From Anadara kagoshimensis (taxonomy: Eukaryota; Mollusca; Bivalvia; Arcoida; Arcidae), in the NCBI GenBank assembly GCA_021292105.1, contig CM037861.1, positions 55,659,245-55,723,244 of the forward strand: DNA of 64,000 nucleotides, read 5' to 3'. The translations under genes and the position numbers were made by a program. The notes under the pieces were generated by a model that did not search any database, was not told the origin of the DNA, and worked only from the letters and a program-made list of their open reading frames with translations. How positions within the stretch are numbered: position 1 is the first letter of the stretch; every line of letters begins with the position of its first letter. Below, one piece after another: positions 48,558-59,730 of this stretch.

Positions 48558-48603
48558 AGCACTAGACGGCCGTTTCGGAATACAATTCCTCATCAGTAGT
48601 GCT
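48558..48603 (-). ncRNA. Type I hammerhead ribozyme motif with minimal stem III
   Basis: On the minus strand, stem I 5' strand agcacta (48603-48597) is followed by the core ctgatga (48596-48590). Stem II is ggaat-tgt-attcc (48589-48577, five pairs). Then come gaaa (48576-48573), a tiny self-complementary stem III cggccg (48572-48567), tc (48566-48565) and stem I 3' strand tagtgct (48564-48558, seven perfect pairs). Cleavage would fall after the C at 48565 (GUC triplet). All core bases of the family are present. Hammerheads with such a short stem III are known from Penelope-like elements and retrozymes and often act as dimers. No surrounding reverse transcriptase is seen; the motif sits in a stretch of at most about 70 bp absent from the paralogous block near 46380. 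Confidence 0.85.
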
Positions 48604-49300
48604 TGGACCAAAATTATTTTGAAGATGTTGATAAATTATAAATGTCTTTTTTTCAAATAAATGATGTTTTCTTTATACCTTTACAAATGAAAATTATATT
48701 GAAATAGACATAGTTTATGTTTCTAGCTTTTTCTCTAGCATACATTGACAGAAAGAAGATTAGGGATCCTTCAAACCGGAGATAAAGATAAAACTAGTCT
48801 CGATATTTACTGCGAACTTCCTGTTTTTGTTGTAAAACATTTTACAACCATATACCAATTCATCACTGATTTCAGGCATGAATTAATTGGTATAAAGTGA
48901 TAAATATTTCCTCTATAAGTCTGTGATATCTTTAATCATATGATGTATTTACTGAAGTAATGTTAATATATTACTGCTGAGTCTTATCTTTTAATCCTGA
49001 ACATATACCAGCACAAGTCTATATGTCATAACTTATTTTATATGCCTATTTTTTAAATAAAATTTTGTTTCTTGAGAAATAACGAGAGAATTGATCAGAA
49101 TGAGTTTGTACATATACGTAAAACAATATATGTGTATACAGATTGTAAATATATTGTATACGTAGCTGTTTTGTTTGTCATATCAATGGTAAAGTGTAGA
49201 ATTAATGTGTTTTGTTTAAATGACAAGAAGAGTCGAGGATTTGTGCATTTGAGGAGTTGTTTTTAATTGAATACTATATTTTGTTTTGTAAACCTTTTAG

Positions 49301-52201
49301 ATAACCAACAAATATGAATAAAATGTCAGGTCAGTAAATGAAAGATTTGCTTCGTGAAGATAAGAGCTCCAACACCTAATATTCAGATTCTTGAAAACTG
49401 ATTATAAGAAGCAGTATAGGTTATTAATGCCATCTACAGGTACAGCCATTACTCACAATTACGTCTCGATTCGGCTACCTATGCTCATGTTTACCAATGG
49501 AAATCGTAGACTTGTTAATTTAATACATTTTAAATAAGTGACAACTGTTAAAACGATAACATACAGAAATTAGCAATGAGTCAGCAAGATCAATTGTTTT
49601 GATTTCAAAATAGACATACATCATAAAAAACCAATATCATAGATAATATCTATATGTAGAAACTAGACTATAGAATTACACACATAAAACATAAATTGTC
49701 TGGCTTCAACAAAAGAATTATACAGATTTAGATGTGCAGTTTGAATAATTTTTATCCAAGTCAATAAATATTTTATAAATTGTAGGTATCTTTACCTTTA
49801 TTATCGATATAAAAAGTATCGCGTGTGACTAGTGTCATTTTAGATCTAATACATTCCAAAAACGCAATCTCGTGTTAACGCATTACATTTGGTTTTACAT
49901 TTCAAGTCTGCTGAATATTTATGCTGCAAATAAAAACCGATTAATAATCAATTGGTAATTGATTTATTCTATTGGAAACCTTTTTATCTTATGATTTTGT
50001 CGTTTATTCCCATTTTGAAAGACTTTATTGATTTACATCCTAAGCTTGCGCATTATTGATTTAGTTGTACGGTTAAAAGTGAAGTGTTAACGATCGGCAT
50101 GTTTCGAAAAAAAAATTGAACTTTAAACGGGGACGCATTAAATGAACAAAAAGAAAGAAAGAAAAGAAAGGTTTCAGAATAATTAGTTTTGACAAATGTG
50201 TTAGAAACATGAAAACCATCATCATTTCTAGTTTTATTTGAAATGTTCATCAATTTAGTCACGATAGATTCAATATGGAACAAAAGTTCCTTTGAAAGTA
50301 GCTAGACGCCAACACCAAAATATTTTCTCATTACTACATTATAGGTAAAACAATTACTACGTCATGGTCACGATATGAAAAATTAGAAAAAATTACAACT
50401 GAAGAACATGCTTTTAGTACCCGCAAATGCAACCAACATCATGTCATAATGAACATTTTGACTGTTTAAACAGAAAGTCAAATGTAGATTGGAATTCCAT
50501 GCACTTCTTTGTTTTATAACCGAAAAATGAATATATTTTCTATAAATTATTGACAATGTTATCATTCAAAATTGTTTGTCTACTGTAAATTATATCATGC
50601 TAATATTTTGTTTGCAAATAACTACTGCTTCAGATGATATTGTCTACCAAAGATCTAGGACAACATCACTGGACATGATTTTGAAACTATATAAAGATCA
50701 CTTATCCAGATACAAACTAACAAGATGTCTAATTAAATTTTGTATTCAAGTGTTTTAATAAATGTAACACGTGTAGCTAAACAGGAGGAGCTTACCCTCC
50801 CGGAATACCCGGTCTTGCTTATCTGGTGGATGTTAGTGTGTTTTCTAATTTCTAATTTTCTAGTTTTTGAATTGCGTTAGGATTGTGAATTGGTCCTGGA
50901 TTTGTATATTTGTATTAGAGTCCTAATGTTTTTAATTTGAAAGTTTAATATTAATTTATAAAACTACTAGGATTTAAAAAAAATGAAAGTAACAATTTCA
51001 GTGAAATCTTTATTTGGTTCATTTTGATCTACGAAACAGATACCTTGGCTTGTATCACTTGTCCATTTAACTGTCAATGGAACAAAGGCAGTTTAAATTT
51101 TGAAACATCATTAGTCAAAGTAGTTAAAAATTACTTGAAATAAAAAAATAATTCCGGTTATACATTATAGTTTTACACTGAAGTGAAATCAATACATGAA
51201 AAATAGTTAACGGTAGTGTTATATTGTTTAAACAGATGATATGATAATGAAGATTTACCTGATGTCACCGTAAATGATTTAATATATTTAAGTGACAAAG
51301 GTATAATATACGAAGGTTTGCAGTTTTATAAAAATCAATATTAACGTATCCAATATCTAGGTGCTCACATGTAGTTATATATACCGAGGATTTAATTTCA
51401 AAATGCATTCCATAAGGGGATCAAGTGTATGCCTTTTTCATTTCTATTTCTAAACACCGAGTATCCTTTGATTCAGTGAGGTGTATGCCCGTTTTTTTTA
51501 TTTCTTGATCTAAATACTATGTATTCCATGAGGGGATCAAGTGGCTGTGGTAAAAACATAACGGAATTCTATCTTCATTATACGAACTACATGACATTGT
51601 AGCGGTATTTAATCAAAGAAAGAATCTATATACAGTTTTGTACCAGCGCCTATATTAACATCTTAAGTCCCTTTATACTAATTAGTCATTTGTATTAATA
51701 TATTCAAGTTGAAAATGTCTCATTCCCGTAAGCTGAACAAATCATTATATATAGTATTATATAACGACCTTATTATAAGATATAATATAGTTGAGGATCT
51801 GTATGTGACAGGCCGTGTGGCAAACACATATTGTATGTAAAGTATGTATATTGTGTTTTATCAAATGAAATCGTCACAAAGAGAAATTCAAAATGCATAC
51901 AATAACTAAATATTGCATATTTTTCATAACAATCACTCCACATGGTCCAACATATCCCTCCGAGGGGAACACCAAGTCAAGGCCCGCAATATTCTTGAGT
52001 CGACAACCAATCCGCAAGGTGTCTGCTTCTATGCAATTAAACACGTGTCACAGCATATCTTTCTGGTAACCAAACCCGGCGTTTTAACCCAGTTGGAACA
52101 TCCATCAGGACTCGAAATCATCGCAATATCATTGAATCATTGAATATTTTGCTAATGAAACTAAAACTAAAATAATAATAAAAATAGGCAATAAAACAAA
52201 C
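49301..52201. other. Gene-free stretch between duplication blocks and exon C
   Basis: 50765-50930 is a 3' fragment of the dispersed repeat (gctaaacaggaggagcttac). 51411-51550 holds a two-copy imperfect repeat (ggggatcaagtg). 51913-52143 has a 76-codon plus-strand ORF in a GC-richer patch with no recognised domain. Nothing else was found. Confidence 0.45.
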
Positions 52202-52589
52202 CTTTTAAGTCATCCATATTAAGCACGCCGTCATTGTTTACATCTAGTTTATCATACACCTCATTAATAACTCTTATCCTGTTCCCATTCATTGGTGGTC
52301 TCAGTGCCTTCATGAACTCTAAGAAATCAATCCCTCCGTTACGATCAGTATCCAAAGCTTTAAACAAAGTAACTAAATATCTTTCAGACATTCTAATCCC
52401 GAATAACAAAAGTCCTTGTTTCAATTCCTCATAAACGATTCTTTTAGAATAGTCAATATCCATGTTTTTAAAAACCAGCCCCAGCCCTTTGATCCCACCA
52501 CAACCCCTTTCTAAGACTTCTTCTCTCAAGGCACATATTAAATAATCCGCCGTTTGTTCTACCATTGTTGTTATATCATATGTATACAA
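52202..52589 (-). CDS. Calcyphosin-like 5' coding exon C, diverged paralogue
   Basis: 129 codons plus one base. The start at 52589 (MYTYDITTMVEQ) is chosen because exons A and B also begin MY with a second Met nearby; MVEQ at 52565 is the alternative. It has ERGCGGIKGLGLVFKNMD, a first EF loop DIDYSKRIVYEE, a canonical second loop DTDRNGGIDFLE, EFMKALRPPMN and a third loop DVNNDGVLNMDD, all calcyphosin hallmarks. It ends in phase 1 at the same residue (DDLK) as A and B; the donor is the weaker gtttgt. Identity to B is about half. No 3' exon of its own is visible in the next 16 kb, so it may splice to 17156 or be incomplete. Confidence 0.8.
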
Positions 52590-53570
52590 ACAATATGTTG
52601 TGTGCGGAAATAGACGTACATATAACTAAGTATCCGCTCGATAATTCCAATGTTTTAGTCATTCCAGTTTGTTAAATGAATATTTCAGTACCCTGTAATC
52701 ATCAGAGAGTGAGCGTGTAATTAAACATTAATTGACTTCAAAGCAATACTGGTACTTAACATCTTTTAGATGATGTGTAAAAATCCCGAAACACTTGCCT
52801 TTGTGATGGCATCAAGCTTTATGTAATGTTATTATGTTTTAGAAACAATCGGGAATGAGAAAATACCATTATTTATAACATACAATTGACATCAATCCAA
52901 CTGAGGCTGATTGTAATGTAACAATGTTGTACAACCAAACTGTAAGTGTTGAAAAATATCTAGAATTGTGATGACTAGATTACATGATACACTGATAACT
53001 ATGTTTGTTGTATATTGTTATCGTGTACACATATGCTACATGGACAACATTAACTGCACATGTGAGAAATAGTATTTAAAGTCACACGTGTTTACTAAAA
53101 CTGCCAATTTTCTTTTTTATTCATATTTTCATATCTATTACATCTTCAGTCAATCGTTATGGTAATATACCTAGACTAGATCATTGATAACTGTATAGTT
53201 GTGACAAAGCGAATGGCAAATGACTCACTGTGTAATAACTAACAATATTTACAATTGGAATTGACCTTCTTTAGATGAACCTATTTGTTTTAACTGGCAT
53301 TCAATTGCTCTTGAATACAGTGTGGGGTTATGACCTCTGATTACGTAACGTTTAACTATTCGATTACGTCACAGAATGACATCTATTACGTCACACATTG
53401 TTTGATTGGTCAGCATCCCAAGTCTATTCGCGACGTAACTTTCCTTATTATGAGTAAGGCTGTTCCATCAATCCCGTATGTTTGTCGGAATCTTGAATGA
53501 AATAAACTATTGTAGCGTTAATTTTACACTTCAGACATGCTATCAATGTTTTTTTTATGATTGTAAATAT
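52590..53570. other. Upstream region of exon C
   Basis: No exon was recognised. A cluster of acgtca/acgtaa-type sites (53342-53445: gattacgtaacg, gattacgtcacag, attacgtcacac, gcgacgtaac) lies 750-860 bp before exon C. These could be CRE-like sites or part of the adjoining hairpin element. Confidence 0.35.
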
Positions 53571-53729
53571 AAGAAATAACATTCTGTTTGAGTGTATTCA
53601 TTCGGTATTATGAATGAAGTCAGGAATAGCATATTTAACATGAACTGCTTCGCAGTTCATTGAATATGCTATTCCTGACTCTCATTCATAATACCGAATG
53701 AATACACTCAAATAGAATGTTATTTCTTT
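53571..53729. repeat. 159 bp near-perfect hairpin, 78 bp arms
   Basis: 53571-53648 and 53652-53729 pair almost throughout: aagaaataacattctgtttg against the reverse of tagaatgttatttctt, centred on gaactgcttcgcagttc. There are small mismatches at about 53627-53640 only. It is a foldback element or a palindromic insertion. No coding sequence and no clear target duplication were found. Confidence 0.9.
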
Positions 53730-53849
53730 AATAAACATTTCCACCAAATGGATATAATAGTTTCACATTAAGCAAACACCTAGCACCAGGTTGGTGTTGG
53801 TTATCCTAGACGAGTCTCTGTCATTTTTACTATTTATAATCATCAAAAA

Positions 53850-54190
53850 CAACGTATCGGCCTAGATACAAATAACCATCTCAAAAACAACAAAGTAAAA
53901 ACTTTGAAAACTGGCTAATAAAGTTCAACACCTGAACTTAAACCAGGGAAATGAGACCGGGTGTTCTGAAAGGGTAAACACCTCCTGGTCGGCCACATGT
54001 GAAATCAAAATTGAGAAAGAGGAGAACATGGAACTTTGGCACGTCAAATGTATCAAGAGTTATTTTGGATACAAGCACGTCATCCTTACCGTTAATATTG
54101 TGATGACGACCATAAAACTTTTTAGGGCCTTGAAAGGAATATGGAACTCTCGGATGTCAAATCAATATATGGTAATTTAGGATACAGAGA
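53850..54190 (-). repeat. Dispersed ~370 bp repeat, inverted copy
   Basis: acctgaacttaaaccaggga, agaccgggtgttctgaaagg, caagagttattttggataca and tgtgatgacgaccataaaac follow in reverse order. The 5' end repeats a short piece (ggaactctcggatgtcaaat). Confidence 0.75.
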
Positions 54191-54296
54191 CGACATGCTA
54201 CAAATGTAATGCAGTTTATAAGTTTTCATCATAAATATTTACTGATATTAAAAGCTTTAAATTCTATTTGCCATCAGTTAGAAGTCGATATGTGTT

Positions 54297-55300
54297 TGAT
54301 AATTGATGGTTGTATAATGTATAGTAAAAGGTTTTAAGGATTATATATTGTGATTTTAGTATGTTTTGTCTCATATTGATCTCAATTATTATTATAATAA
54401 GGTATCTTTACCACCAGAATTTGATCAACATTAACATTATGTACGGTTTGATAGCCATCTTAAATGCCAGTCGCCAGACAAAAACTACATATAATCGTGA
54501 TATATACGAGGGCGAGCCCATAAGTAACCAGCCTAACTTATATCCGGTTTAAGATCCAGTGATTCACTTTTTTCCGATGTAATCGACCTCTAATGTTATG
54601 CAATTATACAGTGTTCCATCAGCCAACAACTGAAAAAGTTAGGGCCAATTTTATTAACCTGCTACTCAACTGTCTTCACGACTACTTCGTTAGACCGAAA
54701 ATGACGTCCACGCATATCATTATTTAGTTTTGGGAATAGGAAGAAGTCGCTAGGTGTTGCAAATAGGGACATTATGGTATTAATAATTCAAACCCGTTTC
54801 GCTCTACAGCATCTATTTCAACTTTGAAGTATGAATGCTCGCGTTGCTCTTATGCAGCGAAACATCTTTAGAGAGTTTACCTTGGCGTATTTTACGGATG
54901 GTGGTTCTCGGTTGGTCTAGCAAGTTTGCATATTATACTCCAGTATTACACTTCATTCAAGTAAAATGTCCAACATTTAACACCTTTATCGTCCCAAAAC
55001 ACTGTGGCTATCACCTTGCCAGCGGGACCCAGGCCCTACCCACTGACAACTTCGAGCTTTATTCTCTGGCTCATAATAATCGGGTCGACATTTTTTTGAT
55101 AATTGCTAGTTATCGTATCGTATAGTAAAAGAAGTATTCTAAGATTTTTTTGGTGCGTTTAGTATGTTTTTGTCTCGTATTGATACAAATTTTATTACGC
55201 ATCCTTACCACTAAGATTTGACTAACGCAGATGATAGCCTTCTTACGGTCACATAAATACCAGCCAAAACTATATCGACTCATGATAAATATTCAATACA
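54297..55300. repeat. Direct repeats of ~190 bp flanking a mariner relic
   Basis: 54297-54502 and about 55097-55300 share, in order, tatagtaaaag, tttagtatgtttt(t)gtctc, tattgat, ttaccac, gatttga, gatagcc and aaaacta. The offset is about 800 bp. The mariner relic lies between them, so either the region was duplicated with the relic inside one copy, or these are long direct ends of a larger element. Confidence 0.6.
54503..55096 (-). pseudogene. mariner (SETMAR-like) transposase relic
   Basis: The minus strand shows, in shifting frames, AGKVIATVFWDDKGV (second catalytic Asp region), then QPRTTIRKIRQGK-like sequence, then SDFFLFPKLNNDMRGRHFRS. The last corresponds to the conserved PxDFFLFPKLK stretch near the third Asp of mariner transposases. 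Stops and frameshifts are frequent. The left edge reads tatacgagggcgagcccata, like a mariner inverted end next to TA. The N-terminal DNA-binding part is missing. Confidence 0.75.
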
Positions 55301-58300
55301 GAATTCATGTAAATCGTGTTTTACAAGATAGTAATGATGAATTGTAATGCAATAACGTTATTTCAGGGGCGCCAAAACATTATTGATTTGCAATTGTAAA
55401 GTTTACAAAATTATGTTGGAAAATTTGACGTTTGACGTTTTCTACATGAATCAAAGTGATATATTTTTATTTCTAAATAATTAATGATCATTTGATTAAT
55501 GTCGTTGATGTTTATATAGCTTCTATGTTCCTATATTTGCTATATATCTATGAGATTCTTTATTGTATATATGGTTCATTGTCACACGATGGATGAGGGT
55601 CCTTGTAACATAAGAGTCGGTTCTCTTTTGCACCTGCACTCAAATACACTTACTGAGTGATACAACTGTCTCTGATGTGTCGTTTATTGTCACATGCTTT
55701 ATCTATGGATTTTTATGTTTAAAGAAGCAGCCTAATTGTGGCACCCCACGCGAAAACACCAACTGAGCCTTAACTGAGCCGACCTCGTTACTGGGGGGGT
55801 ATTATTGACTTATATCTTTTATTGTTTCGCCACCTGCTTCGTCTGTGCATGTTCACATTTTCAGTATGACAAATATTAGTTTTTGGGGCCATATATGTAT
55901 ATATGTACTTGTTTTTTTCCTATTGGTCTATACATTATTAATAATTTCTTTACTAATAATTAAATATATAGTAGATTGTATCAGAATGAGATCTAGAGCT
56001 GTTTGGTAGCACATGTTACTGTGGCGTATCATTTAAAGGATGTTATCTACTGTTGAATCTACGTTTACTATGTAAAACATCATAGCAATTTATCAACACT
56101 TTTAACAATAATTTATTTATTAATATAATGGACATTTTATATATCGATTAATGGTGGTTAATGAAACATCTTCACAATATTTCCCCAGTACTTGTTTTCA
56201 TTTACTTTTCAATAAAGGTATTAGAATTTTATTTAAATTTTATGAAAAACGTAATGACTTCAATTTTTCTATTGCCAACTTTCCTTTTCTATGCTTCTCC
56301 TGCTTATGGTGTATTTGTTTCCCGATTACTTCGATATGGTAGAGCTTGTTCACACTACGGTGACTTTGTACAACGATACAGCGTACTTAAAAATAAATTG
56401 TTGACCCATACAGGGATTTTGCAAGCCTATGCTTATCAAGACCCTTAAAATGTTTTATGACCGTCACCACAGTATTGTTGATAATTTTGATGTCTCTATG
56501 TCCAGGCTTGCCCTGGGTATATTTGACGTCCCGTAGTGCCATGTTCCTTTCACACAATTTTGATTACACATGTGACGGGTGTAGCTAGCTAAACAGGAGG
56601 ACAGGTGCTTGCCCTTCCGGAGCACCCGGCCTCACTTTTCTGGTGAAAGTTCATATGTCTAACCTAGCTTCTCAATTTTTACTTTTCTTCTGGATTGTGA
56701 TTCGGACGTGGATTAGTATGTTTGTTTTATATTGCCGAGCTAATTCTTCTTTATCGAGCATGCTGGAAAACTGAACACAGCATAAAGGGCCGAGCATAAA
56801 CCTCTATGTTCAATTATCCGAAATACCAATTTATTTGAAAACAGTTTTGACTGTGGTCCTTGAATAACGAAATCGCTCAACCAGTTATTTTTAGGTTTCG
56901 CTTTGTTATATCCTATACATATGATTGGATACTAAATAATTACACGTCCCTGCAGTTGAACGGAAAATTGTGAGTAGATTTTTAGAAGGAGGTGGTTTTA
57001 GTTCTGATAGGTATGATGGTTAAGAATGTTCAAACTAATAAAACAACTCAAACAACAAATCAAAAATAATTTCTGTTTTTCAAAGATGCCCTCTAACGAG
57101 CTGCGAGTTAGAGAATAAGGTCGGCATTTGAATGTGTTTGTTTGTAGCTAAGTATGTTTCATTCAGCTGTCGTATTTTAGTTATCTGAAGCTAAAACAAC
57201 AAAACAGAACAAACAGATGTCAAACCGGATGTCCAAGTGTCGGCTGCGATAAATATCACGTGCAATAAATGATGAGCACAATATGTCAGGCAAATATGTT
57301 GCTATGTTGGTGTTTTGAAAAAAAAATTAAAAATTAAATAAAATGATGTTTTAAATGTTATATAATGTTGGCAGATATACATGGGTCCATGCTGGGCATT
57401 GTTTCATCAGCTGCACCTGTGTTTATTATCTGATTGTAATTTTTATGTACAATTACCAATATATATATTCAGACTTGTTTTAGTATAAATGCTGAAATGA
57501 ATAAATAAATAAAGTACATAAAATTAACAGAATATTTGTCGCTCGGTCAATATAAACATAAATACAGTGGAAGGTAAGTTGCAGATTACATACACGCTTA
57601 TTGTAATTGGTTAATACTGCTGGACTAAAATCCGGGACTTTGATAATCAATGGTCTTAATATGTGATATACTTGTACCCAACTTCTTATTCCGTTTGTTT
57701 TATGTTGTCCTTATTCACATGTATCTGCTGTCAGAGAAAATATCTTCTGTGAATGTCCTAAGCAGAACGCGTCGAATATCGATCAAAACACGTATGATCT
57801 CCTGTTTGATTGGAGATGTTCACCAAGTCATTGATGTTGAAACAAAATTAACAATACCAATCCATGTCCAAACACAATCCCAAACAAACCAAAGTAATTT
57901 GAAACTTTTATATTTTCCAGGTAAATATATTTAAACTGCTTAACTTTGACAACTAGGGAATCTATCTATTTGCAATGTAATGCACAGTATAATGAAGATT
58001 TCATGTTGACCGACTAGATGAACATATCCAATCAAATCAGAAATGGTACTCTATTTAGTGAAAATTGTTAGCTTTTGTTCAATTGTGTATCAAATATTTT
58101 TAAACTTATTTCCTTAATTTTTATTTACAAATATTTTCAAGAAACCAAACATATATCTTACCAATAATAACATAGAAGAGTTGAGTAATGGTGTTTAACG
58201 TCCCAGTCAAGAATATGCCACTTATATCGCGACGTCATCATAATAAAATAGAACAGAGCAGTTATTGTACCCGACACCATATTTTGACATTATGAAAAAA

Positions 58301-59490
58301 AAAGCAAATAGTAAGGAGAGGAAGACATAAGCAGATAGTAAGATGATTTATTATATAACAAGTTAACACCACCTCATATTTTACAAGTGTTATCACTGGA
58401 TATAATATCTATAGAATACCATCTATATTAATGTCGTTTAAGTAAAAATTTAAAGACACCCTATAACCACCAACTTACATTTGTATTTTTACAAACAGTG
58501 GTCTCTAATCTTATTAAATAATCCTCAACCTTTTCTTCCCAATTCATGAACCGACAGTCGTTATCCAAACAGGATTTACAAACGCCAACCACAGGGATTT
58601 TTTTAAAGTTAAAAAAAGGCTAAACAATACTTAAAACATAATTGTTTATCACAAAATATTAGAGTTTGGAGATTTTTGTTATGTTATGACACGGTTAACA
58701 TAAACACAAACTGATATCATTGTCATTACTATTAGTATTGTTCATAGATATTACGCTATATTATGTACTATTCAACAAATTGTGAAGGTCTAATTTCATA
58801 TAAATATAAAAATACAAAATAAGCAAAAACAATGAAACCTCGTTATAAAACAACTCAATAACATTGTCACCTTGCTTACCGCCACAATGTTTTGAAGTCA
58901 ATTTTATTCACATGTTTTTCTTCACATGCTTTCTTCGGTTAATCGCCAAGTATTAAAATCATGATGGTTAATTTCTTTTACATAGAAATGATTTTTATTT
59001 ATGATATTTAAGAAATTCATGCAGTCTTGTTTGTTAATTATAAATATATTATATGTTGTGAATAAATAATATAAAAAAATTATTGCCAAACCCTTTTTAA
59101 TACCAAAGTCTAACTAAACATTTAGTGGCGATGAATCGAGGTTTTACTGTACTTAAATTACATTCAAAATGTACATGATTCCACAAAGGTCAAAATAAAG
59201 TATAACGAATTCTCTTATACAGCAAGAAACAAAACTATGATCTCAGGGTTCTCGCTAAAACTCCTATAATTGAAAACAACCTGTAACATCCTTCTTTATT
59301 TTTCTGAAGTTCACTTATTTCAGAAAAATATCTTAAACTGGTTAAACTGCTCAGTATTTCGATGCTTTCATGAAAAATAAATGATTAAAAACGACTGAAA
59401 ATGGGTTGAGCGTTAGCTGAATTTGACTTTCAACCATTGAAATAAAAATGAAATTGAAAGTGAAGTTAGTTTCAATACGAAGATTCACTA
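55301..59490. other. Gene-free stretch with repeats
   Basis: 56280-56735 is a long plus-strand copy of the dispersed repeat (cttatggtgtatttgtttcc to attagtatgtttgtttta), with an extra ggaggacaggtgcttgccct variant. A small inverted fragment lies at 57835-57900. 58178-58242 is a minus-strand SINE tail. ORFs here have no recognisable domain. On the minus strand 59490-59730 is the 3' flank of the receptor gene. Confidence 0.5.
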
Positions 59491-59676
59491 CAGTCCAGCC
59501 TGCCTTAAATTTAAAGGCCACCTCTATATAAGGACAAACTGCTTTTAAAGTCCAGCAAAATTTTATTCCAATAGCTCTTCATACATGTTATTTAAATCTC
59601 TATATAAAGGGCCACCCGGCTGTAAAGATCAATTTAACAGGTTCCATTAGGTGGTCTTTATAAACAGGTTGGACTG
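59491..59676. mobile_element. 186 bp short relative of the 444-1330 element
   Basis: The left end cagtccagcctgcctta and right end aacaggttggactg are flanked by TA (59489-59490, 59677-59678). It contains aaaggccacctctatataag and ctctatataaagggccacc like the larger element, an internal-deletion derivative. It lies 54 bp beyond the receptor's stop codon and is therefore probably in its 3' UTR. Confidence 0.8.
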
Positions 59677-59730
59677 TATTACAAAATTATATGATTTATG
59701 TTTAACTTCAATATCCACGTCATTATGTAT

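Larger units (their letters stand above)
44820..49300. repeat. Old segmental tandem duplication, two ~2.2 kb blocks
   Basis: Block 1 (44820-47060) and block 2 (47066-49300) are collinear: aatcaatatgtaat at 44842 and 47089, gagccataaagtagata, tttcaaagcagttg, acattgacagaaagaagatt and tttgtaaacc. Similarity is about 75% by eye. Block 1 has a dispersed repeat copy at 45950-46370, and block 2 a minus-strand copy at 47470-47720, a (GT)n tract at 47883-47932 and the hammerhead motif at 48558. No reading frame is conserved between the blocks. Confidence 0.8.

Noticed and set aside
51913-52143. 76-codon plus-strand ORF in a GC-richer patch near exon C
   Set aside because: No known domain and no splice sites in frame; left as unexplained sequence.
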